A program made the translations under genes and the position numbers. Below are positions 1 through 5,445 of a DNA stretch of 7,488 nucleotides, piece after piece (the stretch's first letter is position 1; the number at the start of each line of letters is the position of its first letter). Below the pieces are notes generated by a model. The model was not told the DNA's origin. It did not search any database and saw nothing but the letters and a program-made list of their open reading frames with translations. The DNA is taken from NCBI GenBank assembly GCA_964585895.1, contig CAZPFP010000030.1, positions 1 through 7,488 on the forward strand. Reading direction: 5' to 3'. Source of the stretch: CAZPFP01 sp964585895 (GTDB lineage Bacteria > Patescibacteriota > Microgenomatia > PFEM01 > JAHIFH01).

Positions 1-956
1 TAAGTACTATTTATATAGTGCTGCATTTTCTCCACCGCTGATTTAGCGAGATTAAAAGAATCGGTCCGATGATAAGTAATCAAACCTTTTTCATAAAGAC
101 GCTGGGCGGCATACATCGTTCTTTTACTGGAAAAACCCAATCTTAAAGAAGCATTCCTTTGTAAAGTGGAGGTGATAAAAGGCGGCGAGGGATGCTGCCT
201 AGTTTCTTTTCTAATAACCTGATGAACTTCATAATTAGCTTTTTTTAATTCAGTAACAACTTCTTTAGATTGTGTTTGATTTTCAATTTTGATTATTTTG
301 CCGTTCTTCTTGACTAATTTGGCCTCAAAGGGGGGTATGTCTTTTCTTTTACCGCCAATATGTTTTTTTAACTTGGCCCAAATTTCCCAATATTCTTCAG
401 GAACAAATTTCTCAATCTCCCTCTCCCGGTCAACAATCAAACGCACGGTAACTGATTGAACCCGACCGGCGGACAAACCTCGACGAATCTTCCGCCATAA
501 AAGCGGGGAAAGTTTGTAGCCTACCAACCGGTCGAGGATTCGTCGCGCTTGCTGGGCATTAACCAAATCCAAATTGATTTTTTTAGGACTAGTTAGGGCT
601 TTTTCAATTGCGCCCTTTGTAATCTCGTGAAAAACAATTCTCGAGGATTTATCTGCTTTTATCTTTAAAATATAGGCAACGTGCCAGGCAATGGCTTCTC
701 CTTCTCGGTCCGGGTCTACCGCTAAAAAAATCTTTTTGGCTTTTTTAGCTGAGTCTTTGATTTTCTTAATCGCCTCTTTTTTTTGAGCCACCAATTCATA
801 GTCCGGCTTAAAATCATGCTCGACATCAATCGAAAGTTTCTTTTTGGGCAAATCCCGAATATGACCCATGGTGGAAACGACTTGATAGTCCTCTCCTAAA
901 AATTTACTCAAGGTTTTTGCTTTGGTAGGACTCTCAACGATAATTAAGTTTTTCAT
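1..956 (-). CDS. topA: DNA topoisomerase I, type IA (N-terminal part, cut by the window edge)
   Basis: Relaxes negatively supercoiled DNA by cutting one strand through a 5'-phosphotyrosine link; cytoplasmic. About 318 residues are visible and the frame stays open at base 1, so the C-terminal part, including any zinc fingers, lies outside. The start MKNLIIVESPTKAKT is the classic TOPRIM opening with Glu8. The acidic TOPRIM triad follows in VDPDREGEAIAWH (D81, D83, E85). Next come the QQARRILDRLVGY segment (135-147) and LSAGRVQSV (161-169). The active-site motif GLITYHRTDS places the catalytic Tyr at residue 295 (codon at 72-74). His replaces the Met often found after the Tyr, which is a tolerated variant. 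The ATG overlaps the dprA stop as ATGA and has no close Shine-Dalgarno, so translation is probably coupled to dprA. The dprA-topA order is common in bacteria. The identification is secure. Confidence 0.97.
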   Translation of the reverse strand, partial: MKNLIIVESPTKAKTLSKFLGEDYQVVSTMGHIRDLPKKKLSIDVEHDFKPDYELVAQKKEAIKKIKDSAKKAKKIFLAVDPDREGEAIAWHVAYILKIKADKSSRIVFHEITKGAIEKALTSPKKINLDLVNAQQARRILDRLVGYKLSPLLWRKIRRGLSAGRVQSVTVRLIVDREREIEKFVPEEYWEIWAKLKKHIGGKRKDIPPFEAKLVKKNGKIIKIENQTQSKEVVTELKKANYEVHQVIRKETRQHPSPPFITSTLQRNASLRLGFSSKRTMYAAQRLYEKGLITYHRTDSFNLAKSAVEKMQHYINST

Positions 957-2041
957 TTATTTATTGAGTATACCATTCCGCCCAAATTTCTGACTTTGCC
1001 TTTAATCTCCATCAAACTCATTATACTGGCGACTTTACCTGAGTCAAACCCTGATTGACGAACAATCTCATCAATATGCTTGGCTTCGTCTTGAATTAAA
1101 GATAAAACCATTTCTTCTTCTGGGTTTTCAGAAACCACTTGTTTTGATTTCCCAGTTTCATCTCTTGATTTAATCCCCAGCTCTTCCAAAATATCCTCAA
1201 CATTAAAAACCAATTTGGCGCCCATTTTAATTAAATGAGCCGGTCCGGCCGCATTGGGTGAAGTGATTGGTCCGGGAATGGCAAAAACTTCCCGCCCTTG
1301 TTCAGCCGCATGGCGAGCGGTAATCAGCGCCCCAGATCTTTGCGGCGCCTCAATCACCACTGTTCCCAAAGACAAGCCAGAGATAATCCGGTTCCGAGCC
1401 GGAAAACTCCCTGGCATGGGTTGCATCCCCAAGGGAAATTCAGAAATAACGGCTCCATGGCCATTAATAATCTCTTTAACCAAAAAAGTATTTTCTGGTG
1501 GATAAACAATGTCCAAGCCACAAGCCAGAACGCCAATCGTCCGCCCACCCGCTTTTAAAGCCGCTTTATGAGCCATGGAATCAACCCCTCGGGCTAAACC
1601 AGAAACAATCGTTATTCCGGTATTAACCAGCTCGGTCACCAGACTTTCCGTCACCTGGCCACCATAGCCCGTCATCTTCCTTGTTCCCACCACGGCAATT
1701 GCCAATTCATCTCCAGGACTGATAGCTCCTTTCACATATAACACAAAGGGCGGATTATCAGTCTTTTTTAGACTTTCTGGGTAGTTATTATCATCTAGAA
1801 AATAGCACTCAATTCTTTTTTCACGCAGACGAAGAAAATACGAACGGGGTTTAAATTCCTGCCTAAATTTTAAAAGCTCCGAAGTCAATTTTTGTCCCAA
1901 ACCGATTTCCAATAATTCCTGTTCCCTTGCTTCCCAAGCCTTTTTAGCCGAACCGAAATAATTCCTTAACAAAGCGAATCTTTTGGGACCAACACCATTA
2001 AAAGCCGAAAAAGCCAGCCAATACAATCTCTCATCGTCCAT
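953..2041 (-). CDS. dprA: DNA-processing protein DprA/Smf
   Basis: Single-stranded DNA binding protein that loads RecA onto incoming DNA in natural transformation; cytoplasmic. It has 362 residues, a normal length. An N-terminal helix-hairpin-helix/SAM-like region contains GVGPKR (16-21). The Rossmann-fold core carries VVGTRKMTGYG (117-127), SGLARGVD (147-154), FPARNRIISGLS (213-224), EAPQRSGALITA (231-242) and an IPGP turn (255-258). The last 55 or so residues (308-362) resemble the DprA winged helix. The ATG at 2039-2041 is the only possible start here, because an in-frame TGA lies at 2054-2056 with no start codon in between. Its Shine-Dalgarno is oddly far upstream (2065-2069). The last codon overlaps topA as ATGA. 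CPR genomes often keep DprA and competence pili, so a role in DNA uptake is plausible but inferred. Confidence 0.96.
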   Translation of the reverse strand: MDDERLYWLAFSAFNGVGPKRFALLRNYFGSAKKAWEAREQELLEIGLGQKLTSELLKFRQEFKPRSYFLRLREKRIECYFLDDNNYPESLKKTDNPPFVLYVKGAISPGDELAIAVVGTRKMTGYGGQVTESLVTELVNTGITIVSGLARGVDSMAHKAALKAGGRTIGVLACGLDIVYPPENTFLVKEIINGHGAVISEFPLGMQPMPGSFPARNRIISGLSLGTVVIEAPQRSGALITARHAAEQGREVFAIPGPITSPNAAGPAHLIKMGAKLVFNVEDILEELGIKSRDETGKSKQVVSENPEEEMVLSLIQDEAKHIDEIVRQSGFDSGKVASIMSLMEIKGKVRNLGGMVYSINK

Positions 2042-2045
2042 GCAC

Positions 2046-2069
2046 TCAGGATATCATAAATTTTCCTCC
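2046..2069 (-). promoter_or_regulatory. Strong Shine-Dalgarno serving a 3-codon mini-ORF just before dprA
   Basis: On the minus strand GGAGG (2065-2069) is followed by a 7-base spacer and then ATG ATA TCC TGA (2057-2046), which encodes Met-Ile-Ser and a stop. Four bases later comes the dprA ATG (2041-2039) in another frame. The ribosome binding site is ideally spaced for the mini-ORF but about 23 bases from dprA. dprA would therefore be reached by termination and re-initiation, or by a relaxed-spacing initiation that skips the mini-ORF. The bases are plain to see; use of the mini-ORF is inferred. Confidence 0.5.
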
Positions 2070-2099
2070 AAAAGAAAAAGAAGGGTTATCGTACCTTCT
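2070..2099 (-). terminator. Terminator-like hairpin directly before the dprA ribosome binding site
   Basis: In the minus-strand RNA the arms AGAAGG (2099-2094) and CCTTCT (2084-2079) form a 6-bp stem with a 9-base loop. The bases TTTTCTTTT follow at once (2078-2070). This is the layout of an intrinsic terminator, though the stem is short and not GC-rich. The T-tract touches GGAGG of dprA, which leaves no room for a new promoter between them. Transcripts of dprA-topA must therefore read through it, so it would act as a leaky or conditional terminator rather than an operon end. Confidence 0.45.
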
Positions 2100-2138
2100 G
2101 GGGTTTAAAGTCCCCTTACGTACACCTTGAGGTGTAAG
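2100..2138 (-). other. Two stacked hairpins in the dprA leader
   Basis: Reading in the transcribed direction, CTTACACC (2138-2131), loop TCAA and GGTG (2126-2123) plus TAAG (2118-2115) make a stem of up to 8 bp with a 4-base bulge. The same region can instead close as a perfect 6-bp TACACC/GGTGTA stem (2136-2121). Directly after it, GGGG (2115-2112) and CCCC (2103-2100) flank an 8-base loop. The two stems share base 2115, and AAGGG (2117-2113) can alternatively pair with CCCTT (2085-2081) of the terminator stem. Mutually exclusive pairings of this kind are typical of regulatory leaders. No known riboswitch class is recognised. Confidence 0.4.
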
Positions 2139-2142
2139 ACAC

Positions 2143-2160
2143 TCAGCAAAGACAAGACAT
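2143..2160 (-). other. Possible 5-codon leader peptide (Met-Ser-Cys-Leu-Cys)
   Basis: Directly after the TGA of the membrane-protein gene (2163-2161) an ATG at 2160-2158 opens the reading frame ATG TCT TGT CTT TGC TGA. It has no Shine-Dalgarno of its own, but a ribosome terminating at the abutting TGA could re-initiate. Two of its five codons are Cys, and it stops five or six bases before the first hairpin of the dprA leader. Such a short ORF may be chance. It is listed because its position and composition match what an attenuator leader peptide would look like. Confidence 0.2.
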
Positions 2161-2490
2161 TCACCCAGATGAATCTCTCCTTGCTCTTCTCCAGAACCAA
2201 GTGGAAAGAGAAGCTCCTAATCCAAACCCGGCAGCAAAACTAACTTCTCGAATCAAAGAAAACGGAAGCGGCCATAAGAGCTGTCGTCCGATCTGCCTTG
2301 CTAGCAATGCTTCCAAGGCACCGGTAGCAATTGAAACCGTCATGACAATTAAAAACATCAACAGTGGTGATAATGGACGAACTGGTTTCTTTGTCCAAAC
2401 GGTAAACAACCTATATAGTAGAGCAAAGCCTATTCCTCCTAGAACAAAACCACTGACGGCCATAAAAACTACCTCAAAAACGGTTAACAT
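2161..2490 (-). CDS. Small membrane protein with three predicted helices, function unknown
   Basis: I do not recognise this 109-residue protein. It has three hydrophobic helices at about 5-28, 40-64 and 78-100. The third is rich in small residues (AAGFGLGAS), which suggests helix packing. A basic loop (TKKPVR, 33-38) and a basic tail (RRARR, 101-105) favour a cytoplasmic C-terminus by the positive-inside rule. The frame could extend 34 codons upstream to a TTG overlapping the mrdA stop. I chose the ATG at 2488-2490 because AGGAGG sits 6 bases before it, and because a promoter-like sequence occupies the start of the longer version. It sits between PBP2 and dprA but carries its own promoter and ribosome binding site, so it need not belong to either unit. 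It is probably real given these signals; the function is open. Confidence 0.75.
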   Translation of the reverse strand: MLTVFEVVFMAVSGFVLGGIGFALLYRLFTVWTKKPVRPLSPLLMFLIVMTVSIATGALEALLARQIGRQLLWPLPFSLIREVSFAAGFGLGASLSTWFWRRARRDSSG

Positions 2491-2502
2491 GCTTCCCCTC
2501 CT
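2491..2502 (-). promoter_or_regulatory. Shine-Dalgarno fixing the start of the small membrane protein
   Basis: On the minus strand AGGAGG (2502-2497) followed by GGAAGC leads into the ATG at 2490. This is a full-strength site at 6-base spacing, whereas the overlapping genes mrdA, topA and the Cys-rich gene have no good site. It decides against the upstream TTG at 2592. Confidence 0.8.
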
Positions 2503-2563
2503 TTTTTTCTCTAGAACTCCAATTTCTTGTCTTGATGTGAAGGTGCGTTTGAGCAGTTCCTCA

Positions 2564-2592
2564 ATTTTATAAAATTTTATAGGACTTGTCAA
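2564..2592 (-). promoter_or_regulatory. Sigma70-type promoter at the end of mrdA
   Basis: On the minus strand a perfect -35 box TTGACA (2592-2587) is followed, after 17 bases, by TAAAAT (2569-2564), five of six matches to TATAAT. An alternative TATAAA starts after a 15-base spacer (2571-2566). The predicted start is near 2557, giving a leader of about 67 bases to the ATG at 2490. The -35 box overlaps the mrdA stop codon (2591-2589). It would drive the small membrane protein and, by read-through, dprA-topA. Confidence 0.6.
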
Positions 2593-4184
2593 TTCTTCTC
2601 AAACCAGGCTTTCATCACTTCCTTAACAATTGGGGCTGCCACATAAGAGCCTTCGCCACCGGCTTCAACTAAAGCGGTAACCACAATCTCCGGGTCATCT
2701 ACCGGCGCAAAGGCAGTTAACCAAGCATGGGTCTTGCCTTCCCGGTCACCATATTCGGCCGTACCCGATTTACAACCCACTTGAGGAGAAAAGTCAAAGA
2801 AAGGAAAAGCCGTCCCTCCGGTAGAACAGGCTCCTTTCATCCCTTCTCTAATTAATTTTAAAGTTTCGGGTTTAAGGTTTAAGTCTTGACACTCTTCTGC
2901 CTTTTCCAATTTCTTTATCTTTGGTGAACAAAGCTTGCCGTTATTGGCAATAACACTGGCCATCATATTCACCTGTAAAGGGGTGGTGAGTAAATCGGCT
3001 TGACCAATGGCAAAGTGATAAGTATTGCCCAAAAACCATTTCTCGCCAATCGTTTTTTCTTTCCATTTTGGTGTCGGCACTAAGCCCGCCGCCTCCCCTG
3101 ATAAATCAATCCCCGTCTCTTGTCCTAAACCAAAAGCTTTTCCCCATTCGGCTAACTTATTCGCCCCCACCCATTCCCCCACTTTGTAAAAGAAAGTGTC
3201 GGTTGACCGTTTAATCGCCCGGACCAAATCAATTTCTCCCTCAGTCCGACCGTATTGATTGTAATACCAGTTTTTGTAAATGTATTCACCTATTTGGATA
3301 AAACCAACGTCCTCAAATTTTGTGCTTTCATCAACTTTACCTTCTTCAATCCCTGCTGCGGCCGTGACCATTTTGAAGGTTGAACCAGGCGGATAAAGAC
3401 CACCAACGGCCCGGTTAAACATTGGTTTTTCTTCATCAGTTAAATCTTCTGGGTTAATATTATTAGGATTAAAAGCCGGTGAGGAAACCAACACCAAAAC
3501 CTGCCCTGTCTTGGCTTCTGTGGCAACCACAGCCCCTGGTTTGCCTTCTAAAGCCTCATAGGCTACTTTAGAAAGCTGGGCATCAATCGACAAATGCAAA
3601 TCCCTGCCGGGGATAGTTTCCACTTTGCCAATCTCCCGCACCCGATTACCTAAAGTATCCACCTCATAAATCACGCCCCCCTCTTGACCCCGCAAAATCT
3701 CTTCATATTCTTCTTCAATCCCGGTTCGCCCCACCAAATCACCCAGTCCCCATTCTCCGCTTTTCACCTCATCTTCACTGGCTTCACCCAAATAGCCCAA
3801 AACATGAGCCAAAGCCCGACCATAAAGATAATCCCGCCCCACGTCCATTCTCAACCTGGCTGCTTTTTCACCGCCAACGGCTTCAATCTTCAAAGCTTCC
3901 TCTCGACTAATCTCTTCAAAACAATCACTTTTTCCCGGTTCACAATTTTCTTTTTCCAATCTGTAAATCGGTTCGTTTTTAATTAAGGGCTGGCTATTCT
4001 TATCATAAATCATCCCCCTGGGCGCAGGCGCCACTTCTTTTCTAATCCGATTTCCCTCAGCCAAAGCCCGATATTTAGCTCCCAAAATAATCTGTAATTC
4101 AAACAAGCGCCCGACTAACAGTAAAAAACCAACGATTAAAAAACCATAAAAAAAATAGATTCTTTTAGAAGAAAAGCTAGTCAT
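2589..4184 (-). CDS. mrdA: Penicillin-binding protein 2 (elongation-specific transpeptidase)
   Basis: Monofunctional DD-transpeptidase that cross-links peptidoglycan during lateral elongation. It is anchored by one N-terminal helix (about 9-28), with the rest outside the membrane. After APRG (54-57) and IYD comes the pedestal domain (about 50-185), shorter than in E. coli: 531 residues in total against about 630. The transpeptidase domain has the SxxK motif S268-T-F-K271 with catalytic Ser268, the second motif S327-T-D329 (the SxD form seen in PBP2 proteins) and the KTG-type box K472-S-G-T475. The catalytic set is complete, so the enzyme should be active. Six Cys (81, 88, 419, 433, 453, 471) lie in the exported part; C471 directly precedes the K472 box. 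The start overlaps the mreD stop as ATGA, and the only purine-rich site (GAGG) is about 15 bases away, which suggests translational coupling. Class B PBP is certain. The PBP2 assignment rests on motifs and the mreCD context. Confidence 0.94.
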   Translation of the reverse strand: MTSFSSKRIYFFYGFLIVGFLLLVGRLFELQIILGAKYRALAEGNRIRKEVAPAPRGMIYDKNSQPLIKNEPIYRLEKENCEPGKSDCFEEISREEALKIEAVGGEKAARLRMDVGRDYLYGRALAHVLGYLGEASEDEVKSGEWGLGDLVGRTGIEEEYEEILRGQEGGVIYEVDTLGNRVREIGKVETIPGRDLHLSIDAQLSKVAYEALEGKPGAVVATEAKTGQVLVLVSSPAFNPNNINPEDLTDEEKPMFNRAVGGLYPPGSTFKMVTAAAGIEEGKVDESTKFEDVGFIQIGEYIYKNWYYNQYGRTEGEIDLVRAIKRSTDTFFYKVGEWVGANKLAEWGKAFGLGQETGIDLSGEAAGLVPTPKWKEKTIGEKWFLGNTYHFAIGQADLLTTPLQVNMMASVIANNGKLCSPKIKKLEKAEECQDLNLKPETLKLIREGMKGACSTGGTAFPFFDFSPQVGCKSGTAEYGDREGKTHAWLTAFAPVDDPEIVVTALVEAGGEGSYVAAPIVKEVMKAWFEKN

Positions 4185-4612
4185 TGAAGTTTAATCTGTC
4201 CTCGATCAACTTGACCAATTAAAAAAACTAACAAATATCTTACCCCTAAAGCAAGTAAGGCTAAAATAAAACTCTCTACCCAAAACCAATGGCGAAAAAA
4301 AATTAAATCGTAAATGGTCGAGGATAAAAAAACAAAAACCGGCAAAAAAGCGGGATGGAGGGAATCAAACTTACGGCGATATAAAAGCAAGAGATAACAG
4401 ACAACCAGAAAGAAAAGACTAGACAAACCAAGTGGTGTCCCCTTAGCTAAATCAAGCAAAAGGCCAGAGGCAAAGGCAATTAAAATCACTTCTTCCGACG
4501 GACGAAAAATTGCCCAGGTAAGCACCAGCAATAAAACCAGGTTAAACTGTAAAAAAGCCCCTTGTAATAGAGCTAAGATAAAAATAGGAATAAGAATTAA
4601 AGATGATTTCAT
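4181..4612 (-). CDS. mreD: Rod shape-determining membrane protein MreD
   Basis: Integral membrane partner of MreC in the elongation complex. It has 143 residues, nearly all hydrophobic, with about five or six helices (roughly 4-22, 24-36, 42-56, 61-78, 88-106 and 112-133). The family signature GLLLDLAKGTPLGLSSL spans 50-66, with the Asp-x-x-x-Gly-x-Pro-Leu-Gly core. The position between mreC and mrdA is the standard one. The ATG (4610-4612) overlaps the mreC stop as ATGA, and a GGTGG sits 5 bases upstream. The gene's own TGA overlaps the mrdA ATG in the same way. MreD sequences diverge strongly, so the call rests on the signature, topology and location together. Confidence 0.92.
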   Translation of the reverse strand: MKSSLILIPIFILALLQGAFLQFNLVLLLVLTWAIFRPSEEVILIAFASGLLLDLAKGTPLGLSSLFFLVVCYLLLLYRRKFDSLHPAFLPVFVFLSSTIYDLIFFRHWFWVESFILALLALGVRYLLVFLIGQVDRGQIKLQ

Positions 4613-5406
4613 CGAACCACCACAAAAACAAATCTTAAAGATGAGTAATCAACTAATGATGAGACAATCGCTTGTTGATAGACTTCAGCGGTTCCTTTAA
4701 TAACCTCTTTGATTTGACCAATAACCAAATCAGGCAAATAGTCTTCCTCTCCGGTAGTAACCACTAAATCGCTTTGGCGAATGTCCTCTTCTTGTAAAAC
4801 CCGGTCCAAAAGCAATTTGCCTCCAAACTGACCAACTAATAAACCCCGAGCATGAATTCCCGCAAAAGCCGGTTGTTTAATCCCCACTGGAATTTTGGAA
4901 TTGGGGTCATTGGCCAGCTGAACCAAACTATCATTTTCGTTAACCACCATCACCCTGCCAACATAAATATTTTCTGAGATAACCATCATCCCTTCTTTAA
5001 GACCATTCTTCCTTCCCTTGTCAATTCTCATTTTTTCTGTCAAGCCCACCACCCTGGCCATTTGAAACTGCCAATCAGAGGGCAGCGGCGCTCCCAGTAG
5101 TTTTTTCAAATGTTCATTTTCCTCAAAGCAAGTAGCCAGTTGGTTTTGGTCAACCGCCAACTGCCGCAGTTGAGTCTGAAGCCCAATTATCTGTTGACTA
5201 TCAGCTCCTCTAGTTACTGACTTGACTGAATGGCTAATAGATTGATTAACTAAATAAATCGGTCTCTCTAAAACCAAAAAGGGCTTCTGAACCAAACCCT
5301 TTACCCCAGAAAGCCAACCAAAATTATCAAGCAAAAAAAGAAAAAGAGAAATAAAAAGCAGAAGCAAAAAGAAAGGAAAAATTTTTCTCAGAGAATCACT
5401 GCCCAT
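4609..5406 (-). CDS. mreC: Rod shape-determining protein MreC
   Basis: Bitopic scaffold of the elongation machinery; in model bacteria it binds and activates PBP2. It has 265 residues: a short basic N-terminus, one membrane helix (about 9-27), a short coiled-coil stretch (about 68-105, ending ENEHLKKLLG) and the double beta-barrel domain (about 112-265). Family marks are IDKGRKNGLKEGMMVIS (128-144) and TTGEEDYLPDLVIG (217-230). The start is fixed at 5406, because an in-frame TAA lies at 5416-5418 and no start codon falls between. There is no Shine-Dalgarno in the 17 bases separating it from the previous gene. An extended -10 box there suggests a leaderless transcript (see the promoter entry). 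mreB, usually just upstream of mreC, is not in the window; a secreted Cys-rich protein occupies that place. Confidence 0.95.
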   Translation of the reverse strand: MGSDSLRKIFPFFLLLLFISLFLFLLDNFGWLSGVKGLVQKPFLVLERPIYLVNQSISHSVKSVTRGADSQQIIGLQTQLRQLAVDQNQLATCFEENEHLKKLLGAPLPSDWQFQMARVVGLTEKMRIDKGRKNGLKEGMMVISENIYVGRVMVVNENDSLVQLANDPNSKIPVGIKQPAFAGIHARGLLVGQFGGKLLLDRVLQEEDIRQSDLVVTTGEEDYLPDLVIGQIKEVIKGTAEVYQQAIVSSLVDYSSLRFVFVVVR

Positions 5407-5412
5407 GGAGAC

Positions 5413-5445
5413 ATTTTAGCACATCACGGCGCCAGTTCCTGCCAA
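5413..5445 (-). promoter_or_regulatory. Extended -10 promoter giving a leaderless mreC mRNA
   Basis: In the gap before mreC the minus strand reads TGCTAAAAT (5421-5413): a TG motif, one base, then TAAAAT. Counting from the -7 base at 5413, position +1 falls on 5406, the A of the mreC ATG. A TTGGCA (5445-5440) lies upstream but at a 21-base spacing, too far for a normal -35 box; extended -10 promoters can work without one. In an AT-rich genome this could be chance, but the absence of a Shine-Dalgarno for mreC fits leaderless initiation. Confidence 0.4.

Noticed and set aside
1254..1558. Two plus-strand and one minus-strand open frames within dprA.
   Set aside because: They lie entirely within the well-conserved DprA core in other frames; composition is that of shadow frames.
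2079..2138. Hairpins as a plus-strand terminator or part of a CRISPR-like repeat.
   Set aside because: No T-tract follows the stems on the plus strand, there is no gene to terminate there, and no repeat unit recurs with spacers.
2201..2572. Plus-strand 123-codon open frame.
   Set aside because: Antisense to the small membrane protein and its promoter, starts with GTG without a ribosome binding site, and shows no domain-like pattern.
2491..2592. A 34-residue N-terminal extension of the small membrane protein starting at TTG 2592.
   Set aside because: It would begin inside the -35 box, uses TTG without a Shine-Dalgarno, and overlaps the mrdA stop; the ATG at 2490 has AGGAGG at ideal spacing.
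3684..3986. Plus-strand 100-codon open frame.
   Set aside because: Antisense to the PBP2 pedestal region, which is clearly coding; no start signal.
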